14,018 bases of DNA. It comes from CAZXTR01 sp964643615 (GTDB lineage: Bacteria > Pseudomonadota > Alphaproteobacteria > CAAHEQ01 > UBA3637). Location: assembly GCA_964643615.1 (NCBI GenBank), contig CAZXTR010000024.1, positions 1-14,018 on the forward strand, given 5' to 3'. Positions 7,489-13,679 of the stretch are shown here, one piece after another (position 1 is the first letter of the stretch; each line of letters starts with the position of its first letter). A model generated the notes under the pieces. That model ran no database searches, was not told where the DNA came from, and saw nothing but the letters and a program-made list of their open reading frames with translations. Position numbers and translations under genes: made by a program.

Positions 7489-7508
7489 TTTTTACTCCTT
7501 TATGCAAT

Positions 7509-7533
7509 AAAAAAAACAGCATTCTTTATGCTG
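7509..7533 (-). terminator. Intrinsic terminator between lptB and greA (in the greA leader)
   Basis: On the minus strand CAGCAT, a five-base loop AAAGA, and ATGCTG form a perfect 6-bp stem followed directly by eight Ts (7516-7509). It lies about 70 nt after the lptB stop and about 20 nt before the greA start. It should end the tRNA-rnd-kdsD-lptCA-lptB transcript, and it also sits in the leader of greA. Confidence 0.75.
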
Positions 7534-7554
7534 ATTCATTTCCTATATCGGCTA

Positions 7555-7583
7555 CATATAGTGCAATTTTTTTGCTTTGGCAA
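7555..7583 (-). promoter_or_regulatory. Possible greA promoter upstream of the terminator
   Basis: On the minus strand TTGCCA (7583-7578) and TATATG (7560-7555) are 17 nt apart, a moderate sigma-70 match. The start site would be near 7548, so the transcript would include the terminator hairpin at 7509-7533. The -10 is weak, and no better candidate is visible between lptB and greA. Confidence 0.35.
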
Positions 7584-7604
7584 GCATTTTATTACATATA
7601 AAGA

Positions 7605-8336
7605 TCAAATAGAAAAAGACTTGCCTAAATAAATTTTCCTCACACGCTCATCATTAACAATTTCAGAAGGAGTACCTTCTTTTAACACAACACCATCACT
7701 TAAAATATAAGCTCTATCAATAATCCCCAAGGTTTCTCGAACATTATGATCCGTAATTAAAACGCCCAAGCCTCTGTTTTTTAAATGAGCAACTAAATCC
7801 CTTATTTCGGACACAGCAATGGGGTCTATTCCCGCAAGTGGTTCATCCAATAATATAAAGGATGGCTTAGACGCCAATGCTCGAGCAATTTCCAAACGAC
7901 GCCGCTCTCCTCCAGACAAAGACTTAGATGAACACCCTCGTAAATGGGAGATAGAAAACTCTGCCAACAAAGAATCAAGTTGAATTAACCTTTTTTCTGC
8001 ATCAGGTTCAACAATTTCCAAAACCGCCATAATGTTATCTTCCACCGTCAATCCCCGAAAAATAGATGATTCTTGAGGCAAATAGCCAATACCCAATCTA
8101 GATCGTTGATACATTGGAATAGAGGTAATATCAATTCCGTCCAACAAAATACGACCAAAGTCTGGCTTAATCAATCCCGTAATGCAATAAAAACAAGTCG
8201 TCTTGCCAGCACCATTAGGGCCCAATAAGCCAACAGCTTCCCCTTGATGTACCGACAAAGAAATACTTTTTAAAACCGTTCTTTTTTTATACGATTTTCC
8301 AATCTCTAGGGAAACTAATCCTTTTGTTTTATCCAT
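7605..8336 (-). CDS. lptB: LPS export ABC transporter ATP-binding protein LptB
   Basis: LptB is the ATPase of the LptB2FG complex, which extracts LPS from the inner membrane and pushes it onto LptC. The 243-residue product, of normal length, has Walker A GPNGAGKT (39-46), Q-loop Gln88 in YLPQES, signature LSGGE (140-144), Walker B ILLDEP (Asp164, Glu165) and switch His197. The phrase SIFRGLTVEDNI is typical of LptB. The frame also opens at a TTG at 8345, but the ATG at 8336 with GGA 9 nt upstream is preferred. It lies 17 nt after the lptC-lptA fusion. In most Alphaproteobacteria rpoN, hpf and ptsN follow lptB; here a terminator and greA follow. Partners lptF/lptG are not in the window. Confidence 0.95.
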   Translation of the reverse strand: MDKTKGLVSLEIGKSYKKRTVLKSISLSVHQGEAVGLLGPNGAGKTTCFYCITGLIKPDFGRILLDGIDITSIPMYQRSRLGIGYLPQESSIFRGLTVEDNIMAVLEIVEPDAEKRLIQLDSLLAEFSISHLRGCSSKSLSGGERRRLEIARALASKPSFILLDEPLAGIDPIAVSEIRDLVAHLKNRGLGVLITDHNVRETLGIIDRAYILSDGVVLKEGTPSEIVNDERVRKIYLGKSFSI

Positions 8337-8353
8337 ATTTCTCAATCCAAAAA

Positions 8354-9415
8354 TTAATCCGATAATTCGATTTTATCTTTTTTTAATTCACTTGGCAATA
8401 AAATCCCTTTTACTCTTCCTTTTGATTTTAGGGGAGAGTCAGAACCAAACATTTGACTTACTCCCGTTTTCATGTCAATAATTGCCCTTTCCCCACGCAT
8501 TTGACTTCCTTCGCGCGATAAAATAACATCTCCTTCGATCTGTGCTGTTTGATAAAGAGTTTGATAAACAGCATATTGTCCTGTAATTGTATCGATATTT
8601 GTTACTATTTTGACATTACCCTTTGCTTCAGCCCAATCCAATTCAAAATGTCCTTTATTTGTTTTTTTAAAATACCCAATTAAAGTATCGGCATATAACG
8701 TTCGCCCGTCAGCCGTCTCCAAAATTGCATCTTTTTTTGCCATTGCGGTTTGTTGTGCTTGACGAACATCTATCCCATTTTGCGCAGTGATTATATAACG
8801 AGTCCGTCCGTTATCATCTTTAACAATCAATTTTGATTTTCCTAAAAAATTAACTTTATCTCCATTGTCAAACAAGTAAAAACCTTCAGCGTCCAAATCC
8901 ATCTTCGTCCCCCGAATAGAAACGACTTGATGGCTTTTAACCTTCTCTTGTTGATGATATAAAGTAACATCTGAAGTGTCCATTTCATAACCATTATCAG
9001 AAACAACCTTCACCTTTTCAGGCAAAGTCAAAATCTCTTCATTTTGCGAAAAATAGCCAAAAGAAGAAGAGGCCGACAAAAGAATCCCTGAATTTAAACA
9101 CATTTGCGCATTCAAAATATCAAGACGAACTAATTTTTTTTGTGTATCCGCTTCCAAAACTTTATCGGCACTAATCTTAAAGGCTTGGCCTTTTTTATCT
9201 TCAGATGAGAAAACAACCTTAGCCATATCAACTGACGACATATGATTAAAAGAAGCCTTTTCTTGATTAAAAATAGAATGCAATAAATCACGCTGCTTGG
9301 TTAGTTGAGGCCAAACGAATAAAGACACTGTCACCACAATTGCAAAAAGAGCTAGCATTTTTTCCAAACGCCGAATAAACACATGATGCTTTTTAATTTT
9401 ATTGGAAGTATTCAA
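8354..9415 (-). CDS. Fused LptC-LptA: LPS periplasmic bridge protein
   Basis: The 353-residue product joins two LPS-export proteins that are normally separate. Residues 1-19 are basic, and 20-37 are a single membrane helix, as in LptC. Residues about 60-195 are an LptC domain, with GQAFKISADKV, DNGYEMDTSDV and a closing VNFLGKSKLIV. Residues about 205-325 are an LptA/OstA domain: YIITAQNGIDV, ILETADGRTLYADTLIGYF, AKGNVKIVT, IEGDVILSREGSQMRGERA and IIDMKTGVSQMF. No signal peptide or start site lies between the halves, and the frame is continuous. It begins at a TTG directly after the kdsD stop, with GGGG 8 nt upstream; the first ATG would be codon 20 at the helix edge. Both domains are beta-jellyrolls that stack edge to edge, so a fusion could form a continuous LPS slide. 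Confidence 0.85.
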   Translation of the reverse strand: MNTSNKIKKHHVFIRRLEKMLALFAIVVTVSLFVWPQLTKQRDLLHSIFNQEKASFNHMSSVDMAKVVFSSEDKKGQAFKISADKVLEADTQKKLVRLDILNAQMCLNSGILLSASSSFGYFSQNEEILTLPEKVKVVSDNGYEMDTSDVTLYHQQEKVKSHQVVSIRGTKMDLDAEGFYLFDNGDKVNFLGKSKLIVKDDNGRTRYIITAQNGIDVRQAQQTAMAKKDAILETADGRTLYADTLIGYFKKTNKGHFELDWAEAKGNVKIVTNIDTITGQYAVYQTLYQTAQIEGDVILSREGSQMRGERAIIDMKTGVSQMFGSDSPLKSKGRVKGILLPSELKKDKIELSD

Positions 9416-10375
9416 TTACACGACCCCAGCTTGCAAACATCTGTGCATATGAATAACGCCGACTGGCTTATTGTTCTCAACGACAAATAAAACTGTAATT
9501 TTCTTTTCATTCATCAATCGAACAGCTTGTGCAGCCAACATATCACCAGAAATGGTCAGTGGATGAGCCGTCATTACGTTATTAGCCAAATCTTTCAACA
9601 ATCCTTCGCTCATATGACGTCGTAAGTCACCATCCGTAATAATGCCGACCAAAATTCCTTCCTTATCAATAACACCCACACATCCTAAACTTTTGCTCGT
9701 CATTTCTATCAACGCATTTGACATAGCCGTACCCATTGAAACAATTGGCATTTGTTCACCTGTTATCATCAACTCTTTTGTCTTCAAAAGCATAGCACCT
9801 AATTTACCACCAGGGTGATAACCTTTAAATTGCTCTTTTGAAAAACCTTTCAAATCCAATAAAGCCATCGCTAAAGCATCACCTAATGCCAACGTTGTTG
9901 TCGTTGATGTTGTTGGAGCTAAACCTAAAGGACAAGCGTCTTCTAGTGATGGATGGCACAGCACATAATCCGAAGATTTAGCCAACGTACTATCTTTTTT
10001 ACCAACAATACATACCAAAGGAATCGAAAAATGGCGAGAATAGGCAACAATATCTGCCAATTCTTTTGTTTCTCCAGAATTAGATAATGCCAAAATCGCA
10101 TCATCTTCTGTTAACATACCTAAATCGCCGTGACTTGCTTCACCAGGGTGAATAAAAAAAGCGGGGGTTCCAACAGACGCCATAGTGGCTGCAATTTTAC
10201 GGCCAACATGTCCACTTTTCCCCATTCCAGTAATGATGACACGCCCCTTAACGTTTGCAAAAAGCTGCACTACATCACAAAATTCATCGTCTAAAGTATT
10301 CGCCAATTGTTGAACGGCATTTGCTTCCATTGTTAAGACTCTTTTACCAACAGAAAGAATTTTTTGTTTATCCAT
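9416..10375 (-). CDS. kdsD: Arabinose-5-phosphate isomerase KdsD (KpsF/GutQ family)
   Basis: KdsD converts ribulose-5-phosphate to arabinose-5-phosphate, the first step of Kdo synthesis for LPS. The 319-residue product has an N-terminal SIS domain with the sugar-phosphate loop GMGKSGHVGRK, HPGEASHGDLG, LSNSGET and the HPGGKLG motif, then two C-terminal CBS domains (last about 120 residues). This is the full family layout. The ATG at 10390 overlaps the rnd stop (ATGA), but the next ATG at 10375 has GAGG 9 nt upstream and gives the usual N-terminus MDKQKIL; the difference is five residues. It lies between rnd and the lptC-lptA fusion, so Kdo synthesis and LPS export are linked in one transcript. 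Confidence 0.95.
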   Translation of the reverse strand: MDKQKILSVGKRVLTMEANAVQQLANTLDDEFCDVVQLFANVKGRVIITGMGKSGHVGRKIAATMASVGTPAFFIHPGEASHGDLGMLTEDDAILALSNSGETKELADIVAYSRHFSIPLVCIVGKKDSTLAKSSDYVLCHPSLEDACPLGLAPTTSTTTTLALGDALAMALLDLKGFSKEQFKGYHPGGKLGAMLLKTKELMITGEQMPIVSMGTAMSNALIEMTSKSLGCVGVIDKEGILVGIITDGDLRRHMSEGLLKDLANNVMTAHPLTISGDMLAAQAVRLMNEKKITVLFVVENNKPVGVIHMHRCLQAGVV

Positions 10376-10384
10376 TTTATCAAA

Positions 10385-10388
10385 CCTC
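10385..10388 (-). promoter_or_regulatory. Ribosome binding site deciding the kdsD start
   Basis: GAGG on the minus strand lies 9 nt before the ATG at 10375. The upstream ATG at 10390 has no purine-rich site before it, but it overlaps the rnd stop and could be reached by coupling. Confidence 0.4.
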
Positions 10389-11001
10389 ATCCATGAGAAA
10401 AAATATCAGGCTCATCAAAATCTAATAAATCTAGCTCTGCGCGTGTGGGCATAAAATCAAAACAAGCCTGTGCTATTTTTGCACGCCCTTCACGCATCAA
10501 CAAAGGATCTATCTTTGCCTTTAAATCGTGTAAATAAAGAACATCCGAAGCTGCATATTTTTTTTGTTCTTCAGTTAAGTCCTCTGCGCCCCAATCGGAA
10601 ACTTGCTGTTCCTTAGATAAAACAATTCCCAAAAACTCAAAACACAGGGCTTTTAAACCATGGGAAGAAGCACAAGGGCGGACCAATTTATGTGCTATTT
10701 TAGTACAGTAAATAGGAAAACAAACAATTCCTAGATACTTTTTAATTACAGCTACATCAAAGCGCGCAAAATGAAAAATCTTCAAGAATTTCGGGTCTGA
10801 CAAAACCTTTTTTAAACGAATCGGATTTACTTCTTTGCAAATTTGAACAAGATAACAATTCCCCTTCCCATCCGCTATTTGAACAAGGCACAACCTATCC
10901 CGATGTAAATCTAACCCCATCGTTTCAGTATCAACCGCAATTGCTCCAGAAAATTTAACCCCCTTAGGCAAGTCGCCCTTATAAAAGAATATTTGTCCCA
11001 T
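10387..11001 (-). CDS. rnd: Ribonuclease D (short form, DEDDy exonuclease)
   Basis: RNase D is a 3'-5' exonuclease that trims tRNA and other stable RNA 3' ends. The 204-residue product has the DEDDy catalytic set: Asp24 and Glu26 in AVDTETMGL, Asp82 in FHFARFDVAVI, and Tyr149 with Asp153 in YAASDVLYL. It lacks the HRDC domains of the 370-residue enterobacterial enzyme, as is usual in Alphaproteobacteria. The frame is open far upstream, but that part is the tRNA-Leu gene. The ATG at 10999-11001 with AAAGGGAT just upstream is the right start. Only 16 nt separate it from the tRNA CCA end, so tRNA 3' processing would cut the leader of its own mRNA. Its stop overlaps the upstream ATG of kdsD. Confidence 0.93.
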   Translation of the reverse strand: MGQIFFYKGDLPKGVKFSGAIAVDTETMGLDLHRDRLCLVQIADGKGNCYLVQICKEVNPIRLKKVLSDPKFLKIFHFARFDVAVIKKYLGIVCFPIYCTKIAHKLVRPCASSHGLKALCFEFLGIVLSKEQQVSDWGAEDLTEEQKKYAASDVLYLHDLKAKIDPLLMREGRAKIAQACFDFMPTRAELDLLDFDEPDIFSHG

Positions 11002-11017
11002 AGGATCCCTTTCTTTA

Positions 11018-11102
11018 TGGTGCCCAGAAGAGGACTTGAACCTCCATACCTCACGGTACCCGCACCTGAAACGAGCGCGTCTACCAATTCCGCCATCTGG
11101 GC
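11018..11102 (-). tRNA. tRNA-Leu, anticodon CAG, CCA encoded
   Basis: The 85-nt gene folds as a class II tRNA. The acceptor stem GCCCAGA/TCTGGGC is perfect, with an encoded ACCA end. The D-arm has the leucine-type GCGGAATTGGTAGACGC. The anticodon loop TTCAGGT gives CAG (11066-11068), which reads CUG. The long variable arm is TACC-GTGA-GGTA, and the T-arm is GGAGG-TTCAAGT-CCTCT. The anticodon stem has two G-U pairs. The gene lies 16 nt upstream of rnd on the same strand, with a promoter just upstream. Confidence 0.97.
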
Positions 11103-11117
11103 ACGTAAACACCCATA

Positions 11118-11146
11118 CTGATAATGCCATTTCTTTTAAAAGTCAA
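11118..11146 (-). promoter_or_regulatory. Promoter for tRNA-Leu and the rnd-kdsD-lptCA-lptB genes
   Basis: On the minus strand TTGACT (11146-11141) and TATCAG (11123-11118) are 17 nt apart. A start near 11110 would lie about 8 nt before the tRNA. The G-rich stretch after the -10 (TATGGGTG) resembles the discriminators of stringently controlled stable-RNA promoters. Confidence 0.55.
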
Positions 11147-11223
11147 TAAATTTTATTGGCACGAACCAAAAGAAACAAGCTTTACTTTTTGCCAAAAAGA
11201 AAGAGTATCTCTTGACTTTTAAA
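11135..11223. repeat. 12-nt element shared by two divergent promoters, plus a short palindrome
   Basis: TTGACTTTTAAA occurs on the minus strand (11146-11135, tRNA promoter) and on the plus strand (11212-11223, glyQS promoter), so the two -35 boxes and their next six bases are identical in opposite directions. Between them, CTTTTT-GCC-AAAAAG (11185-11199) is a perfect 6-bp palindrome with a 3-base centre. The rest of this 171-nt gap is AT-rich, with nothing else recognised. Confidence 0.5.
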
Positions 11224-11239
11224 CAGAATATTTTATAAT
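11212..11239 (+). promoter_or_regulatory. Strong sigma-70 promoter for glyQS
   Basis: TTGACT (11212-11217) and TATAAT (11234-11239) are 16 nt apart, a near-consensus vegetative promoter. The start site would be near 11246, giving a leader of about 28 nt that carries TTGGAGAG just before the ATG at 11274. The leader is too short for a T-box or other riboswitch. Confidence 0.75.
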
Positions 11240-11273
11240 ATTTCTCTAATTTGAAGCAATTGGAGAGTAAAAA

Positions 11274-12635
11274 ATGTCTGCAACAAGTATGGATGAAATT
11301 ATTTCTTTATGTAAACGTCGCGGTTTTGTTTTTCAAGAATCTGAAATTTATGGAGGGTTAAAGGGGACTTACGATTTTGGTCCTTTAGGAATAGAATTAA
11401 AGAAAAACATTCGTAATGCTTGGTGGCGGGCTATGGTTTATGAACGAGATGATATTGAAGGCTTAGAATGCTCTCTTCTTTCTCACCCTTTGGTTTGGAA
11501 ATATTCGGGGCATGAATCAACTTTTTCCGACCCTCTATGTGATTGCAAAAACTGTAAAGCAAGAATTCGTGCAGATCATATAGTCAATAGAAAATGCCCT
11601 GAATGCGGGAGCACCAATTTAACAGAGCCACGCCCATTTATGTTAATGATGAAAACAAATATCGGCCCCATAGATGACGGGTCTTCATTCGCGTATCTTC
11701 GTCCTGAAACCGCTCAAGGGACCTATTTAAATTTTAAAAATATCATTGACTCAACAAGTCGCAAAATTCCATTCGGAATAGCACAACACGGAAAGTCTTT
11801 TCGCAACGAAATTACACCAAGAAATTTTTTGTTTCGGCAACGCGAATTCGAACAAGCAGAAATGCAATATTTTGTCAAACCAGGGACAGACATTGATTGG
11901 TGGAATACATGGAAAGAAATACGCAAAAAATGGTGGATAGAACAAGGCATTTCGGAAGGAAAATTGCGTTACAAATTACATGAACAATTGGCACATTATG
12001 CCAAAGCAGCTGTTGATATTGAATATCAATTTCCATGGGGCTTTGATGAAATCGAGGGCATCCATGACAGGCAGGATTTTGATTTAGGATCTCACACAAA
12101 AAATCAAGACAAGCACGCTATTCAAGCTAAGGTTATAAAGAACGTCGATTCAACAACAGAAATGAACTATATTGATGTTTTTGATAACAATAAAAGCTTT
12201 ATACCCTTTGTTGTCGAAACAGCCATGGGTTTAGATAGGGCTTTTACAGTTGTTTTAATTGAGGCTTATACCATCGAAAAATTAAATAACGGGACAGAAC
12301 GTTTAGTATTAAAATTGAAAAAGCACCTAGCTCCTGTTAAAGTAGCTGTCATTCCATTAAAACGAAACAACGAACAAATTATGCAAACAGCGCATGACAT
12401 CAAAAATATGTTGCTTAAAACTGGCATTGGGCGCGTTATGTTGGAAGATTCAGGAAATGTAGGGAAAGGATACCGCCGGCATGATGAAATAGGAACCCCT
12501 ATTTGCATCACCGTTGATTTTGAAACAATCGAAAAAAATCCTGCAACTGTCACATTGCGTGATCGCGACACAATGGCACAAATAAGGATGCCCATTTCTG
12601 AATTGGAAGAATATTTAAAAAAGCAATTTATCTAA
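11274..12635 (+). CDS. glyQS: Glycyl-tRNA synthetase, single-chain (alpha2) type
   Basis: This cytoplasmic class II synthetase attaches glycine to tRNA-Gly. The 453 residues contain the whole enzyme. The N-terminal GGLKGTYDFGPLG (27-39) comes first. A probable zinc knuckle has Cys91/Cys94 and Cys108/Cys111. Motif 2 is FRNEITPRNFLFRQREFEQ (176-194), and motif 3 ETAMGLDR (315-322). A C-terminal anticodon-binding domain (about 350-453) includes GKGYRRHDEIGTP. This is the homodimeric type found in eukaryotes, archaea, Gram-positives and some other bacteria. Alphaproteobacteria normally use the unrelated two-subunit GlyQ/GlyS enzyme, so transfer is likely. It stands alone, with its own promoter and GGAG site, and its base composition looks like its neighbours'. 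Usual length is about 430-500. Confidence 0.94.
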   Translation: MSATSMDEIISLCKRRGFVFQESEIYGGLKGTYDFGPLGIELKKNIRNAWWRAMVYERDDIEGLECSLLSHPLVWKYSGHESTFSDPLCDCKNCKARIRADHIVNRKCPECGSTNLTEPRPFMLMMKTNIGPIDDGSSFAYLRPETAQGTYLNFKNIIDSTSRKIPFGIAQHGKSFRNEITPRNFLFRQREFEQAEMQYFVKPGTDIDWWNTWKEIRKKWWIEQGISEGKLRYKLHEQLAHYAKAAVDIEYQFPWGFDEIEGIHDRQDFDLGSHTKNQDKHAIQAKVIKNVDSTTEMNYIDVFDNNKSFIPFVVETAMGLDRAFTVVLIEAYTIEKLNNGTERLVLKLKKHLAPVKVAVIPLKRNNEQIMQTAHDIKNMLLKTGIGRVMLEDSGNVGKGYRRHDEIGTPICITVDFETIEKNPATVTLRDRDTMAQIRMPISELEEYLKKQFI

Positions 12636-12639
12636 ATTG

Positions 12640-12675
12640 AAACATTTTTTAATAAATAAAAAACTGTTTGCTTTT
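12640..12675. terminator. Possible bidirectional terminator between glyQS and zntB
   Basis: AAACATTTTTT (12640-12650) pairs with AAAAAA-C-TGTTT (12658-12669), leaving one bulged base and a 7-nt loop; GCTTTT follows on the plus strand. It lies in the 57-nt gap between two convergent genes, where a terminator is expected. The stem is almost all A-T, so it is only a candidate. Confidence 0.35.
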
Positions 12676-12692
12676 AAGAGATGCTCTGTTTT

Positions 12693-13667
12693 TTAGAACC
12701 ATTTTTTGAATTTGAAAAAAGCAACTTGCAAAACACCAAACGCCGCAAGCATTATTGTAATCAAAAAGAAACGAAAAGGCTGTTCTCCAATTTCTACAGA
12801 ATTAGCTCCTAAAATTCCAGTCACCAAAGTCAACGGTGATAAAACAACCATGATAATCGTCAAAGTATACATCGTTTGATTTAATTCAACATTCAAGCGA
12901 CTATTGAGTTCTTCTTGATTAACTGTTGCATTTTCTCTGGCAAAATCTAAATCCCCCACAGATTTGATTAAGTCATGACTAATTTCTTCAAGCCAAAAAA
13001 TTTCTGCCTTTGTAATCGACTGAAAATTTGAAGGCTTTAAAGCAACAAATAAATCACGTTGAGGGCCTAAATAACGGCGAATCCCTAAAATCTGATGACG
13101 TAAAGCGCTTATTTTAGATTGAATTTGCGATGATTTATCACGATTGATATCAATCATAGAATCTTCAAGGTCATTTAATTTGTCCCAAATATCATAAACA
13201 ACATCAGAAATATATTCATGCATATGCTCAGCAATTCTAAAAAAAACATTAGTAGTGGATACAGGACCAACGCCATCTATTAAATTTTGGGCAATTTCTT
13301 CAATCGTTGGTAATTTACGGTGCGAGATAGATATAATTCTCTTTTTTTCAATCCAGACTCGCAAAGCAATCATGTCGTCCAGATCTGCATTCCGATTATT
13401 ATTCACACCACGCAAAACAACAAAGAGCCCTTTCGCCGAAGAAAAATACCGCGGTTGAGTATCTTCATCCAATAAATTATTGATAACGCTTTCCTCTAAA
13501 CAACTTGATTGACGAAGCCAATTTACAGCATTTGCATCTTCTTCATCAATATGAATCCAAATTGACTTTTCTTTTTTTGAAAGCTTTTTCCAATTGATTT
13601 GTTGTCCTTTCCCCTTACCATCAAGGACGAAACAAAATTCCGAAGTAATGTTGGTTTTATTTTTCAT
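12693..13667 (-). CDS. zntB: CorA-family divalent cation transporter, ZntB-like
   Basis: ZntB proteins are pentameric inner-membrane transporters of the CorA superfamily that carry zinc in E. coli. The 324-residue length matches ZntB (about 327). The cytoplasmic part shows ZntB-like phrases: the DDMIALRVWIEKKRIIS block, LIDGVGP, DLEDSMID, and the LRHQILGIRRYLGPQRD helix. Two C-terminal membrane helices (about 264-286 and 297-318) flank the selectivity loop. That loop reads GILGANSVEIG with Gly287-Ala288-Asn289. CorA has GMN and ZntB usually GVN or GIN, and the following GGIP is missing, so the transported ion is uncertain. The start at 13667 follows AGGGGGAAAAG. It lies 12 nt after the hemolysin III-family gene. 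Confidence 0.85.
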   Translation of the reverse strand: MKNKTNITSEFCFVLDGKGKGQQINWKKLSKKEKSIWIHIDEEDANAVNWLRQSSCLEESVINNLLDEDTQPRYFSSAKGLFVVLRGVNNNRNADLDDMIALRVWIEKKRIISISHRKLPTIEEIAQNLIDGVGPVSTTNVFFRIAEHMHEYISDVVYDIWDKLNDLEDSMIDINRDKSSQIQSKISALRHQILGIRRYLGPQRDLFVALKPSNFQSITKAEIFWLEEISHDLIKSVGDLDFARENATVNQEELNSRLNVELNQTMYTLTIIMVVLSPLTLVTGILGANSVEIGEQPFRFFLITIMLAAFGVLQVAFFKFKKWF

Positions 13668-13679
13668 TAACTTTTCCCC

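Noticed and set aside
7571..7594. Hairpin TGCTT-TGGC-AAGCA followed by TTTTATT on the plus strand
   Set aside because: No plus-strand gene ends nearby, the stem is only 5 bp, and it overlaps the candidate greA -35. It is not useful as a terminator for the minus-strand genes.
11002..11130. Open frame extending rnd upstream by 43 codons
   Set aside because: This stretch is the tRNA-Leu gene and its leader. The ATG at 11001 has its own ribosome binding site and gives the normal RNase D N-terminus.
12266..12595. Minus-strand open frame of 109 codons inside glyQS
   Set aside because: It mirrors the conserved anticodon-binding domain of GlyRS and has no ribosome binding site or domain of its own.
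12680..12698. AGAG-ATG-CTCT followed by GTTTTTT on the plus strand
   Set aside because: A 4-bp stem with a 3-base loop is too weak to call a terminator, and the T-run runs into the zntB stop.
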